A stretch of DNA of 64,000 bases from Halorubrum sp. PV6 (GTDB lineage: Archaea; Halobacteriota; Halobacteria; Halobacteriales; Haloferacaceae), in assembly GCF_003990725.2 (NCBI RefSeq), contig NZ_CP030064.1, positions 1,178,001 to 1,242,000 of the forward strand, given 5' to 3'. How positions within the stretch are numbered: the stretch's first letter is position 1; each line of letters opens with the position of its first letter. The position numbers and the translations under genes were made by a program. Under the pieces are notes generated by a model. It worked only from the letters and a program-made list of their open reading frames with translations. It ran no database searches and had not been told where the DNA came from. Shown piece after piece: positions 51,902-60,925 of this stretch.

Positions 51902-52933
51902 CTAGCTCACCCCGTATATCTCCTCTAGCTCGTCTATCGTCCGTTCGACGGAGAACTCCTCGACCGCCGCGCGAGTCGGCCTGTCGCGGTCGAGACAGTC
52001 GACGACGGCCCGCTCCATCGCCGCGATGTCGCCGTGTTCGAACCGCGCGCCGTTGTCCTCGCCGATGGTACGGTCGAACGGGGGCACGTCGGCGGCCGCG
52101 ACCGGGGTGCCACAGGCGTTCGCTTCGAGCGTCGAGAGCCCGAGGGTGTCGCAGGTGGAGGCGGTGACGAAGGCGTCGAGCCCGGAGTAAAAGGCCGGGA
52201 GGTCCTCGCGCGGGAGGAAGTCCCTGAATCGCACGTTCTCCGAGGCGTCGGCCTCGAGATCGTCGCGGACCGGCCCGTCGCCGACCAACTCGAACCGGAG
52301 ATCCGGCCGCCGGTCGGCCAGTCGGAGGATCTCGTCGACGTGTTTCTTTCGGGTCATCCGGCCGCTATACCCCACCGTCGGCTCGTCGTGTACGAACCGC
52401 TCGTCCGTCACCGGCCGGAACAGCTCCGTCTCGATGCCGACGGGGAGCGTTCGCGGCGTCACGTCGCGCCGGATCCGCGACGTGGACGCGGTAACGCAGT
52501 CGAACGAGTCGAGAAACCGGTTCTCGTAGGCCACGTACGCCCGGCCGACGACGCCGGCCAGCGCCTCGACTTTCAGCCCCTGGACGAAGTAGTCCTCCAC
52601 GGGCGTGTGATGCGTGTACACGGAGGGAACGCCGCGTCGTTTCGCGTATCGCCGGCCCATCAGCCCGGTCGAGGCCGGGCCGTGACAGTGGACGACGTCG
52701 AAGTCCGGCAGCGTCGAGAGCCGTCGGTAGGTCGGCACGCGATACTGGCGGTAGAAGGGGTTCGGCAGCGACGGCACCGGAAGCTCCCGCTCGTCGGGCT
52801 CGTGGCTGCTCGCCGGGTAGACGACGTACACGTCGTGGCCGCGCTGTTCGAGCCGGTCCCGCCACGCGTGGATCGTGTACGTCACGCCGTCGACGCCGGG
52901 AAAGTAGCTGTCGGTGAAGAATCCGATGTTCAT
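51902..52933 (-). CDS. Glycosyltransferase family 4 (GT-B fold)
   Basis: 343 residues: MNIGFFTDSYFPGVDGVTYT, DVVHCHGPASTGLMGRRYA, SVYTHHTPVEDYFVQGLKV, TEPTVGYSGRMTRKKHVDEI and ASTCDTLGLSTLEANACGTP (acidic pair of the active site). It resembles GT4 enzymes of phospholipid or glycan mannosylation. The abutting DUF2070 gene on the same strand suggests a shared membrane function. The 346-bp region upstream (52934-53279) has no convincing gene. Confidence 0.88.
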   Translation of the reverse strand: MNIGFFTDSYFPGVDGVTYTIHAWRDRLEQRGHDVYVVYPASSHEPDERELPVPSLPNPFYRQYRVPTYRRLSTLPDFDVVHCHGPASTGLMGRRYAKRRGVPSVYTHHTPVEDYFVQGLKVEALAGVVGRAYVAYENRFLDSFDCVTASTSRIRRDVTPRTLPVGIETELFRPVTDERFVHDEPTVGYSGRMTRKKHVDEILRLADRRPDLRFELVGDGPVRDDLEADASENVRFRDFLPREDLPAFYSGLDAFVTASTCDTLGLSTLEANACGTPVAAADVPPFDRTIGEDNGARFEHGDIAAMERAVVDCLDRDRPTRAAVEEFSVERTIDELEEIYGVS

Positions 52934-53279
52934 GTGAGGGCTTGCCGTGTCGTCTGTCGAGCGCCGCCGAACCGGTTCCGAGACACGGACGACCGCGCGG
53001 ATCGGTCGGGGACCGGACCCGTCGCCGCGGGCCGCACAGCGCCCGCCTCACCGCAGTCGGTGTGGGGTCGTCCCGCAGCGCCGCCGTCGTGTCCAGGCTG
53101 TGCCACAGTTGGTGTCTGGCGAGTTTCCCTCCGACGGCTATCAACATTTTCATTTCGCGACTCTCCCGGTTCGCCGAGCGAGCGGTCGGTTCGGGTCGGC
53201 TCGTCCGGAACCACTGGCCCACATCCTTCCGGAACCGCCGGCCCACATCATTAATCACCCGGCGCGCCAACGCCAGCCC
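52934..53279. other. 346-bp intergenic region between divergent genes, with a 24-bp repeat unit
   Basis: Separates the minus glycosyltransferase from the plus nnr gene. 53204-53225 and 53228-53249 are near-identical (CCGGAACC..., GGCCCACATC) with a 24-bp period. ATTAATCA (53249-53256) may be the nnr TATA box, 24-31 nt before the ATG. No ORF in it looks convincingly coding. Confidence 0.55.
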
Positions 53280-54728
53280 ATGATCACCACCGATCGGATG
53301 GCCGCGGTCGACGCCAACGCCGCCGCCCTCGGCGTCCCGCGGAAACAGCTGATGGAGTCGTCGGGCAACGCCGTCGCCCGCGAGGTCCGGTCGCTCGCCG
53401 ACCCCGGCGCGAGCGTCGCACTACTCTGCGGCCGGGGGAACAACGGCGGCGACGCGTTCGTCGCGGCCCGGTTCCTCTCGGCGTACGACGTGACGGTCCG
53501 GCTACTCGGTCGCCCCGACTCGATCCGGACCGACATCGCCCGCGAGAACTGGACCGCCCTCGAAACCGCCGAGATTCCGACCGAGTCGGTCACCGACGCC
53601 GCCGACCTCTCGCTCGACGACCCGGACGTCGTGGTCGACGCGATGCTCGGGTCCGGGGTCGCCGGCGCGCTCCGCCAGCCGGAACGGACCGCGGCCCGAC
53701 TGATAAACGAGAGCGACGCGGCGGTCGTCGCCGTCGACGTTCCCTCGGGGATTGACGCCGACACCGGCACGCCGACCGGTGGCGCCGACCGCGCCGCGGT
53801 CGCCGTCGACGCCGACCGCGTCGTGACGTTCCACGACGAGAAGCCGGGGCTGGAGGCGCTCGATGCCGAGGTGACCGTCGCCGACATCGGAATTCCCGCC
53901 GCGGCCGAGCGGTTCACCGGCCCCGGCGACCTGCGTGCCATCGGTCGCGAGTCGGACTCGCACAAAGGCGAGAACGGCGAGGTGCTGGTGATCGGCGGCG
54001 GGCCGTACACCGGCGCGCCAGCGCTCGCGGCTCGGTCGGCCCTCCGCGCCGGCGCCGATCTGGTCCGCGTCGCCTGCCCGGAGACGGTCGCGGAGACGGT
54101 CCGCGGGTACGCCGCCGACCTGATCGTCCGCGACCTGCCGGGCGACCGCCTCGGTCCGGCCCACGTCGACCGGGCGCTGGATCTGGCCGCCGGCAACGAC
54201 GTCGTCGTCCTCGGACCGGGGCTCGGCGACGGCGACGGCACGGGCGAGTTCGTGCGGGAGTTCCTCTCCGCGTACGACGGGCGCGCGGTCGTCGACGCCG
54301 ACGCGCTGCGGGCGGTCCCGGACGCCGACACCGACGCCGAACTGATCTGTACGCCGCACCAGGGCGAGCTGGTCGAGATGGGCGGCGAGACGGCGACAGA
54401 CCCCGACGAGCGCGCGGCGCTGGTCCGGGCGTTCGCCGAGGAGACGGGGCACACCCTGCTCGTGAAAGGCGCCCGCGACGTCATCACCGACGGCGACGCC
54501 GTGCGACTGAATCGCACGGGGAATCCGGGGATGACGGTGGGCGGCACGGGCGACGTGCTCGCCGGCGCGGTCGGCGCGCTCGCGGCGGTTACCAACCCGT
54601 TCCGCGCGGCTGCGGTCGGCGCGTACGTCAACGGGCGCGCGGGCGACTCGGCGGCCGCCGACCTTGGGGACGGGCTCGTGGCGACGGACTTACCCGACCG
54701 GCTGCCGGAGGCGATGCGTGATGCGTGA
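53280..54728 (+). CDS. nnr: Bifunctional NAD(P)H-hydrate epimerase/dehydratase
   Basis: 482 residues from the ATG at 53280 (MITTDRMAAVDANAAALGVP). The N-terminal half is NnrE (YjeF_N): SVALLCGRGNNGGDAFVAAR, VVDAMLGSGVAGAL, VVAVDVPSGIDADTG. The C-terminal half is the ATP/ADP-dependent dehydratase NnrD: LVIGGGPYTGAPALAARSAL, VVVLGPGLGDGDG and NPGMTVGGTGDVLAGAVGAL. It repairs hydrated NAD(P)H. The last 8 bp overlap moaC. Confidence 0.93.
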   Translation: MITTDRMAAVDANAAALGVPRKQLMESSGNAVAREVRSLADPGASVALLCGRGNNGGDAFVAARFLSAYDVTVRLLGRPDSIRTDIARENWTALETAEIPTESVTDAADLSLDDPDVVVDAMLGSGVAGALRQPERTAARLINESDAAVVAVDVPSGIDADTGTPTGGADRAAVAVDADRVVTFHDEKPGLEALDAEVTVADIGIPAAAERFTGPGDLRAIGRESDSHKGENGEVLVIGGGPYTGAPALAARSALRAGADLVRVACPETVAETVRGYAADLIVRDLPGDRLGPAHVDRALDLAAGNDVVVLGPGLGDGDGTGEFVREFLSAYDGRAVVDADALRAVPDADTDAELICTPHQGELVEMGGETATDPDERAALVRAFAEETGHTLLVKGARDVITDGDAVRLNRTGNPGMTVGGTGDVLAGAVGALAAVTNPFRAAAVGAYVNGRAGDSAAADLGDGLVATDLPDRLPEAMRDA

Positions 54729-55248
54729 CGAGCAGCCGGCCGGCGGGGACGACTCATCCGGCGACCCCACCGACGACCTGACCCACACCGACGCCTCCGG
54801 CGAGGTCCGGATGGTCGACGTGGGCGACAAGCCCGACACGAGCCGCCGCGCCGTCGCGCGCGGCGAGATCCGACTGACGGAATCGACGATCGCGGCGGTC
54901 GAGGCCGACGAGATAGGGAAAGGCGACGTGCTCGCGACCGCCCGCGTCGGGGCGGTCCAGGCCGTCAAACACACCTGGGAGACGATCCCGATGTGCCATC
55001 AGATCCCGATCACGAACGTCGACACCGACTTCGCGGTCGAGCGCGACCGCATCGAGCTCACCGTCGCGGTCGAGACGACCGGCAAGACCGGCTGCGAGAT
55101 GGAGGCGTTAGAGGGCGTGACGACCGGCCTCAACGTCGTCTGGGACATGGTGAAAGCCGCGGAGAAGGACGCGGACGGCGGCTATCCGGATACACAGATT
55201 GCGAACGTCGAGGTCGTCGCGAAAGAGAAGCGCGCGCTCGACGGGTAG
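54721..55248 (+). CDS. moaC: Cyclic pyranopterin monophosphate synthase MoaC
   Basis: 175 residues from the ATG at 54721 (a GTG at 54718 is a possible alternative). The family core is VRMVDVGDKPDTSRRAVARG, GAVQAVKHTWETIPMCHQIP and CEMEALEGVTTGLNVVWDMV; the active-site KxxxKxD-like segment and MCHQIPI are present. MoaC makes cyclic pyranopterin, an early molybdenum-cofactor step. It couples with nnr by 8 bp, and a molybdoenzyme gene (formate dehydrogenase) lies just downstream on the other strand. Confidence 0.93.
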   Translation: MRDEQPAGGDDSSGDPTDDLTHTDASGEVRMVDVGDKPDTSRRAVARGEIRLTESTIAAVEADEIGKGDVLATARVGAVQAVKHTWETIPMCHQIPITNVDTDFAVERDRIELTVAVETTGKTGCEMEALEGVTTGLNVVWDMVKAAEKDADGGYPDTQIANVEVVAKEKRALDG

Positions 55249-55255
55249 CCGGGCC

Positions 55256-55316
55256 GGCAGGCGGGCCAGTCGTCGGCAGGCGGGTCAGTCGTCGGCCAGC
55301 AGGCGGGTCAGTCGTC
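55256..55316. repeat. Three imperfect tandem copies of the fdh 3' end
   Basis: Units at 55256-55274, 55275-55293 and 55294-55316 share GGCAGGCGGGTCAGTCGTC (the first has GGGCCAG; the third has a 4-base insertion, CCAG). The third copy contains the real stop of the formate dehydrogenase gene (55308-55310). It lies between two convergent genes. Confidence 0.8.
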
Positions 55317-57452
55317 GGCCGGCTCCGGATCGTCTTGGTCGCCCCCGTCTGAGACGGTGACCGCGATGTCGGCGGCCGCGGCCTTGTACTCGGGAATCTT
55401 CGCGCGGTCGTCCAACACGTCGTTCGTGAGCCGGTTCGCGGAGGCGGCGGCGAAGTGCGGCGTCGTCCAGACGACGCCCTCCTTGATGTCCTCGGTCACC
55501 TGCGCTTGCACCTCGATCTCGCCGCGCCGAGAGCGGAGCGTGACCGTCTCTCCGTCCTCGATGCCGTACCGCTCGGCGTCGTTCGGGTGGACGTCGACGA
55601 AGTTCTCCGGGCGCTGCCGCGAGAGCGTCGGCGACCGCCGGCTCATCGTCCCCGTGTTGTAGTGCTCCTCGATTCGCGCGGTGGTGAGGATGAGGGGATA
55701 CTCCTCGTCGGGGACCTCCGCCGGCGGCTGGTGGCGGACGCCCTCGATCTTCCCGAGGCCGTTCTCGGTGTCGAACGAGTCCGCGTAGAGGTACTGGTCG
55801 CCCTCGTCGCCCGGCTCGTAGCAGGGCCACTGGATCCCGGACTCGCCGAGCGCGTCGTAACTCATCCCGTGGTAGATCGGACACACCTCGCGCAACTCCT
55901 CGAAGACGGCCTCCACGTCGGCGAATCGGAACGCGTCGTCGCCGAACAGGCGGCTCCCGATATCCATCAGGATGTCGAGGTCGTGTCTCGTGTTCTCGTG
56001 GACCTTCCTCACCCCGCGCATGCGCTGGACGCGGCGGTCGGTGTTGGTGACGGTGCCGCCGCGCTCGGCCCACGTCGTCGCGGGGAGGACCACGTCGGCG
56101 AGTTCTGCAGTCTCGGTCATGAAGATGTCTTGGGCGACCATGAAATCCAGCGACCCCAACCGCGCTTCGACGGCGTTGCCGTCGGGCTCGCTCATCACGG
56201 GGTTTTCGCCCATCACGTACAGCCCCTTGATCGATGATCCCGCCTCGTGGGAGATCTCCACGTTCGTGAGGCCGGGTTCGTCGGGCACGTCGAACCCCCA
56301 GACCGCCTCGACGCTTTCGCGGGCCGCGTCGTCGTCGACGAGTTGGTAGCCGGGGAGGACGTTCGGCATCGCGCCGACGTCGCTCGTCCCCTGGACGTTG
56401 TTCTGCCCGCGCAGCGGGTTGACGCCGGTCCCCGGCTTCCCGAGGTTCCCGGTGATCAGCGCGAGGTTGATCTCGTTTTGGACGTTGTCGACCCCACAGG
56501 CGTGCTGGCTCATCCCCATCCCGGTGAAGATGGCGGCGTTGTTCGCCATCGCGTACTTCTCGGCGGCGAGTTCGATGTCTTCGAGGGGGACACCCGCTTC
56601 CTCGGCGGCGGCTTCCTTGTCGAAGTCGGCGAGCGTCTGTTTTAAGTGGTCGAACCCCTCCGTGCGCGCTTCGACGAACTCCTCGTCGATCCACCCCGCG
56701 TCGGGGTCCGCCTCGTGGCGGTCGAGGATCGTCTTCAACACGACGTTGAGCAGCGGGATGTCGGCGCCGGGGTTCACCTGCAGGTGCATGTGCCGGTCGG
56801 TCTCGTCGATTTCGAACGACCGGGTGGTCTTGTTTGCGTGCGGGTCGACCTGAATGACGGTCGCGCCCTCCAGGACGGCCTGCCGGAAGTACTGACTGTT
56901 GGCGATCGGGTGTTGCTCGCCGGGGTTCGCGCCCTGGATCCAGAACACGTCCGCCGACGCCTCCAGGTCGGCCATGCTGTTCGTCATCGCGCCCGCGCCG
57001 AGGCTCGTCCGGAGCGCCCACACCGTCGACGCGTGGCACATCCGCGTGCAGTTGTCGACGTTGTTCGTGCCGTACCGACGCGCGATCTTCTGGAGGAGGT
57101 AGTTCTCCTCGTTCATCGTCTTCGAGGAGCCGAAAAAGCCCATCGCGTCGGGGCCGTGCTCCGCTCGGATGCGCTCCATCTCCGAGACGATCCGCGAATA
57201 GGCTTCCTCCCACGTCGCCTCGCGGAACGCACCGTCTTCCTTTATTAATGGCTCCGTGAGCCGGTCCTCGTGGTCGACGACCTGCGTCGCGGCGCCGCCT
57301 TTGATACAGACGCGCCCCTCGTTGACCGGCGCCTCGCCCCACGGCATGAAGTTCACGTCGCCGGGCTCCGCGCCCTGTTTCACCTTGATGCCGCATCCGA
57401 CGCCGCAGTACGGGCAGATGGTGTTGACCCCCTCGTCGCCGTCAGTCGACAT
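55308..57452 (-). CDS. Formate dehydrogenase alpha subunit, Cys-type (molybdopterin oxidoreductase)
   Basis: 714 residues from the ATG at 57452, which has a good ribosome site (GAGGTGA) 7 nt upstream; a GTG three codons earlier is possible. Iron-sulfur ligands C13, C16, C20 and C49 (CPYCGVGC, RVCIKGG). The molybdenum ligand segment is NVDNCTRMCHASTV with C139 and H140: cysteine rather than selenocysteine, and the Cys-His pair is the formate dehydrogenase mark, not that of assimilatory nitrate reductase. Other parts are WIQGANPGEQHPI, YVMGENPVMSEPDGN and TWAERGGTVTNTDRR. It oxidises formate to carbon dioxide. No beta or gamma subunit is adjacent. Confidence 0.88.
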   Translation of the reverse strand: MSTDGDEGVNTICPYCGVGCGIKVKQGAEPGDVNFMPWGEAPVNEGRVCIKGGAATQVVDHEDRLTEPLIKEDGAFREATWEEAYSRIVSEMERIRAEHGPDAMGFFGSSKTMNEENYLLQKIARRYGTNNVDNCTRMCHASTVWALRTSLGAGAMTNSMADLEASADVFWIQGANPGEQHPIANSQYFRQAVLEGATVIQVDPHANKTTRSFEIDETDRHMHLQVNPGADIPLLNVVLKTILDRHEADPDAGWIDEEFVEARTEGFDHLKQTLADFDKEAAAEEAGVPLEDIELAAEKYAMANNAAIFTGMGMSQHACGVDNVQNEINLALITGNLGKPGTGVNPLRGQNNVQGTSDVGAMPNVLPGYQLVDDDAARESVEAVWGFDVPDEPGLTNVEISHEAGSSIKGLYVMGENPVMSEPDGNAVEARLGSLDFMVAQDIFMTETAELADVVLPATTWAERGGTVTNTDRRVQRMRGVRKVHENTRHDLDILMDIGSRLFGDDAFRFADVEAVFEELREVCPIYHGMSYDALGESGIQWPCYEPGDEGDQYLYADSFDTENGLGKIEGVRHQPPAEVPDEEYPLILTTARIEEHYNTGTMSRRSPTLSRQRPENFVDVHPNDAERYGIEDGETVTLRSRRGEIEVQAQVTEDIKEGVVWTTPHFAAASANRLTNDVLDDRAKIPEYKAAAADIAVTVSDGGDQDDPEPADD

Positions 57453-57642
57453 GACGCTCACCTCGTTCGATCATGCCAGAACAATTGTGATCGCGTCCGC
57501 ATGAGTGTGTCGGTGGTTCCCACGACGAGGTGCCACGGGCGGCTACGGCGGCGCCGCGTCACGCCCGCCGTCACGGCGTCACTCCCACTGTCACCGCATC
57601 CACCCGGCGAACCGTTTTGTCGCCCCCGGTCGTTCGGCGGGT

Positions 57643-58320
57643 ATGGATGTCTCGCTCGCCGACGTAGCAGGGCGCGTCGACGACCACGTCGAGACGTACC
57701 GCGAGTCGGCCCCGTTCTATCCGGTCGAGTCGGAGGCGATAGCCTCGCTTCCCGCCGCGTTCCGGGCCGGCGAGTACGGGAACCGGGACGTCGAGTGGGT
57801 CGTCCGCTGGTACTTCCGGCGGGCCGTCACGGACGTCGACCACGCCGAGCGCCGCGCGGTCGAGGACGCCGTCGCCGACACGGAGCCCCGAGAACTGCGC
57901 GGCGCGATGTGGGACGCCGTCGACGCGCTCGACGGCGAGGGCGGCGAGGGCGGCGAGGCCGACGAGGACGGACCGCCGGCAGAGCCAGATGGAAATCGAC
58001 CCCACCATCGCGCACTCGACGCGCTCTCGCAGATCCCCGGCGTCGACGTCGGGGTCGCCTCGGCGCTGTTGTGGTTCCTCGCCCCCCAGGAGTACATCGT
58101 GGTCGGCGAGCGCGAGTGGGCGGTCGTCGCCGCGCTGACCGCGGGCGCCCAGTTCGAGGCCCGCCTCGACGACGCCTACCCGGAGCCGATGACGGTCGAG
58201 GCGTACGACCGCTACCTCGACGCGGTGGCCGGGCTCACCGACCGACTCGGCGTCGACCCCTGGCGGCTCTACATGGTCATTCGAAGCGTGGACGCGACCG
58301 CCACCGGCCGGTCGCTGTGA
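57643..58320 (+). CDS. Haloarchaeal protein of unknown function, HhH-like segment
   Basis: 225 residues from the ATG at 57643 (MDVSLADVAGRVDDHVETYR). A helical N-terminal half (YGNRDVEWVVRWYFRRAVT) is followed by an acidic linker (GEGGEGGEADEDG) and a part that looks like a helix-hairpin-helix motif, LSQIPGVDVGVASALLWFLA, then APQEYIVVGEREWAVVAALT, as in DNA glycosylase-like folds. No catalytic residue can be assigned. It is divergent from the formate dehydrogenase gene and convergent with gcvT. Confidence 0.6.
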   Translation: MDVSLADVAGRVDDHVETYRESAPFYPVESEAIASLPAAFRAGEYGNRDVEWVVRWYFRRAVTDVDHAERRAVEDAVADTEPRELRGAMWDAVDALDGEGGEGGEADEDGPPAEPDGNRPHHRALDALSQIPGVDVGVASALLWFLAPQEYIVVGEREWAVVAALTAGAQFEARLDDAYPEPMTVEAYDRYLDAVAGLTDRLGVDPWRLYMVIRSVDATATGRSL

Positions 58321-58344
58321 CCGGCGACCGGTGACGGCGCGGGC

Positions 58345-59505
58345 TTAGCGGTCGAGGAAGGGCGGTATCACGACCTCTCCGCGCTTTTCCCCGCCGTGGA
58401 CGACGACGCTCACCTTGGTACCGGGGTCCGCGTAGTGTTCGTGGAGGTAGCCGAGCCCGATCGGTTCGTCGAGCGTGGGGCTCATCGTGCCGGAGGTGAG
58501 CTGTCCGACCCGCGTGAGGTCGCCGTCGGTGACCGCGTACCCGTTCCGGGGGACGCCCCGTTCGAGCAGGCGGACCCCGACGAACCGCTCGTCGAACCCC
58601 TCCTCCTTCTGGGCTTCGAGCGCGTCGCGACCGACGAACTCCGTGTCGAGTTTGACTACGAAGCCGATCCGCGCCTCGTAGGGAGTCCGGGGCTCGCTCT
58701 CCGGATCGAAGTCCTGCCCGGAGAGGAGGTACCCCATCTCGGTCCGGAGGGTGTCTCGCGCGCCGAGCCCGCAGGGCTGTGCGTCGCCGATGGCTTCCCA
58801 GACGGTCACCGCGTCGGCGGCCGGGCACAGGACCTCGAAGCCGTCCTCGCCGGTGTAGCCGGTCCGCGCGACCCACGCGTCGACTCCCTCGACCGCGGCG
58901 ACGGTCGCCTGGAACTTCGAGAGGTCGACGACGCGGTCGGCCGGGGTCACGGCGTCGAGGGCGGCGGCAGCGTCCGGTCCCTGTACCGCGATCATGGCCC
59001 AGTCGTCGGTCGCGTTCGCGACGGCGGCGTCGAGCCCGTTCGCGTCGCGGTAGTCGACCCACCGGTCGTACATCTGCTCGTCGTGGCCGGCGTTGGGGAC
59101 GAAGAGGTACGCGGGGTCGCCGTCGCCGGCGTCCAGATCGCGGTCCAGGCCGTCGACCGCGTCGCTCCCGGAGCCGGCCTCGATCCCGTCCGGGAGCCGG
59201 TAGACGACCGCGTCGTCGAGCATGATCCCGTCGTCGTCGGTGATCGCGGCGTACTGGGAGTCGCCCGGCGCGAGCGCCGTCACGTCGTTGGTCGTGAGGC
59301 GGTTCATCAGGGTCGTCGCGTCCGGTCCCGACACCTCGATCTCCGCCATGTGCGACACGTCGAAGCGCCCGAGCGAGTCGCGGACCGCGGCGTGTTCCTC
59401 GCTGATCGAGTCGAACTCGACCGGCATCTGCCAGCCGCCGAAGTCGGTGAACTTCGCGCCGCGTTCCTCGTGGATATCGTGGAGGGGAGTGCGTCGGTCA
59501 GACAT
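58345..59505 (-). CDS. gcvT: Glycine cleavage system T protein (aminomethyltransferase)
   Basis: 386 residues. Motifs: HDIHEERGAKFTDFGGWQMP, GRFDVSHMAEIEVSGPDATT, VVDLSKFQATVAA, ARTGYTGEDGFEVLC and SGTMSPTLDEPIGLGYLHE. T protein transfers the methylene group to tetrahydrofolate, releasing ammonia. A disordered insert (GIEAGSGSDAVDGLDRDLDAGDGD) sits inside the first half, a haloarchaeal feature. gcvH and gcvP are not in this window. Confidence 0.93.
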   Translation of the reverse strand: MSDRRTPLHDIHEERGAKFTDFGGWQMPVEFDSISEEHAAVRDSLGRFDVSHMAEIEVSGPDATTLMNRLTTNDVTALAPGDSQYAAITDDDGIMLDDAVVYRLPDGIEAGSGSDAVDGLDRDLDAGDGDPAYLFVPNAGHDEQMYDRWVDYRDANGLDAAVANATDDWAMIAVQGPDAAAALDAVTPADRVVDLSKFQATVAAVEGVDAWVARTGYTGEDGFEVLCPAADAVTVWEAIGDAQPCGLGARDTLRTEMGYLLSGQDFDPESEPRTPYEARIGFVVKLDTEFVGRDALEAQKEEGFDERFVGVRLLERGVPRNGYAVTDGDLTRVGQLTSGTMSPTLDEPIGLGYLHEHYADPGTKVSVVVHGGEKRGEVVIPPFLDR

Positions 59506-59649
59506 GCGAAAACGGTCGCTCGGCCGGACCTAAGGTCTTGCCATCGGGGAACCAGTCGCCGACTGCGGGGACTGGTGACCGCTCGCGTGCCGGCTGTTTC
59601 GACCACCGGCGACAGCCTCAAGCCGGTCCCACTCCCGATACGGCACGTA

Positions 59650-60318
59650 ATGCGGAACCCCTCCGGCCTCCTCGCGCCCGCCGTCGCGGTCGTGCTGGTC
59701 GCGGTCGTGGTCGCCGCCGTGGCGGGCGCGTGGCCGCCGTTCGTGGCCGTCGAGAGCGGGAGCATGGCCCCGGAGATCGAGCGCGGCGACCTCGTCGTGG
59801 TCACGTCGACCGACCGGTTCCCGTGGGGCGGCCTCACCGGCGCGGCGGCGCCCGACGCGCCGACCGCGTTCGGCGCCCCCGGCGACGTGGTCGTGTTCGA
59901 CGCGCCCGCGGACGGCAACCCGCCGATCTTACATCGCCTCGCGTTTCCCGTGACCGCCGGCGAAGACTGGACCGAGCGGGCGGACCCCGACCTGCTCGAC
60001 GGCGACTGCGCGAGCATCGCCGCGTGTCCCGCGCCCCACGACGGCTACCTCACGTACGGCGACGCCAACGGCCAGTACGACCAGAGCGCCGGCATCACGC
60101 CCGTCGTCCGCGAGGAGTGGATCACCGCCAAGGCGCTGGTCGCCGTCCCGAACCTCGGCTGGTTCCGGGTCGGCGTCGACGCCGCCGTCGCGCGCGTCGG
60201 CCTCCTCCCGACGGTGCTCGGCGTCGGGGGCGCCGCGGGCGTCGCCGGCGGGTTCGGCGCGCTGTTTTTAAACAGGCTCGGACGAAGTCACCGGGGGCGC
60301 GCTCGGCGCGACCGGTGA
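59650..60318 (+). CDS. Signal peptidase I (S26B, archaeal type)
   Basis: 222 residues from the ATG at 59650. An N-terminal membrane anchor (LLAPAVAVVLVAVVVAAVAG) is followed by the catalytic serine segment VESGSMAPEIERGDLVVV (S38) and histidine PPILHRLAF (H95); the acidic partner is in YLTYGDANGQYDQ (D138). The Ser-His-Asp set replaces the bacterial Ser-Lys dyad. A C-terminal hydrophobic helix (LLPTVLGVGGAAGVAGGFG) and basic tail (RGRARRDR) complete it. It removes Sec signal peptides outside the membrane. Confidence 0.9.
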   Translation: MRNPSGLLAPAVAVVLVAVVVAAVAGAWPPFVAVESGSMAPEIERGDLVVVTSTDRFPWGGLTGAAAPDAPTAFGAPGDVVVFDAPADGNPPILHRLAFPVTAGEDWTERADPDLLDGDCASIAACPAPHDGYLTYGDANGQYDQSAGITPVVREEWITAKALVAVPNLGWFRVGVDAAVARVGLLPTVLGVGGAAGVAGGFGALFLNRLGRSHRGRARRDR

Positions 60319-60352
60319 GTTCGTCCGCGACCGATGCGTTCGTCCGCGGTCG

Positions 60353-60805
60353 TTACTCGCTCTCGTCGCCGTCGAGCGTCACCGAGTCGTTCGTGGCGTT
60401 GCGGAGCGCGTCTGACCGTCCGAACTCGCCGGGCGCGATTGCGAGCGTCCTGATGCCGTAGCTGTTCGCGGTCTCGACGACCGGTTTAAAGTCGGTGTCC
60501 CGCGAGGCGATGGCGAGCGTCGACATCCGGCCTTCGGCCGCGAAGCGGGCGGCGTCGACGGCGAGTTTCACGTCGACGTCGCCGCTCGTGACGACGACCT
60601 CGAACCCGCGGGCCTCTGCCGCCTGGATGAGTCCCGGCGTCGCGTGTTCGTCGAGGTAGAGCCGCGTCGTCACGAGCTGTCCCTCCGCTTCCGCCGCCAC
60701 CCGCACGTCGTCGAGGTCGACGTCGAACTCCTCGCGTAACACGTTCGGCCCGTCGACGAACAGCGCCACGCCGACTGGGTCGTCGTCCGACCGGCTAGAT
60801 TCCAT
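60353..60805 (-). CDS. NYN domain protein (LabA/PIN-like)
   Basis: 150 residues from the ATG at 60805. The acidic sites ALFVDGPNVLREE, TSGDVDVKLAVDAARFAAEG and IASRDTDFKPVVETANSYGI are the NYN/PIN-like nuclease pattern, with four or five conserved acidic residues that can bind Mg. It would cut or bind RNA, but the target is unknown. It is divergent from the universal stress gene at 60926. Confidence 0.85.
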   Translation of the reverse strand: MESSRSDDDPVGVALFVDGPNVLREEFDVDLDDVRVAAEAEGQLVTTRLYLDEHATPGLIQAAEARGFEVVVTSGDVDVKLAVDAARFAAEGRMSTLAIASRDTDFKPVVETANSYGIRTLAIAPGEFGRSDALRNATNDSVTLDGDESE

Positions 60806-60893
60806 GCCTCTGTGTGTGCGATCCGCGGAGATATGCGTGCTGGTCTGACGCCGAGGCCGCGCGTGGCTCGACGGGTTGCGCTGTGTGAACACA

Positions 60894-60901
60894 TTACTTA
60901 T
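60894..60901 (+). promoter_or_regulatory. TATA box of the second universal stress gene
   Basis: TTACTTAT lies 25-32 nt before the ATG at 60926, leaderless spacing. Confidence 0.5.
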
Positions 60902-60925
60902 CACCGCACCGACCGTACTCGTCGC

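Noticed and set aside
52930-53214. Minus-strand open frame ending at the glycosyltransferase start
   Set aside because: Low-complexity polar sequence with no motif; its stop overlapping the ATG is not enough, so it was treated as intergenic.
56975-57060. Possible selenocysteine (TGA) codon in the formate dehydrogenase active site
   Set aside because: The key position is an ordinary cysteine codon (NVDNCTRMCH), with no in-frame TGA and no SECIS evidence.
55285-57396. Open frame of 703 codons rich in Arg overlapping formate dehydrogenase
   Set aside because: Same strand but shifted frame; composition is Arg/Gly/Pro as expected from shadow frames, while the other frame has all enzyme motifs.
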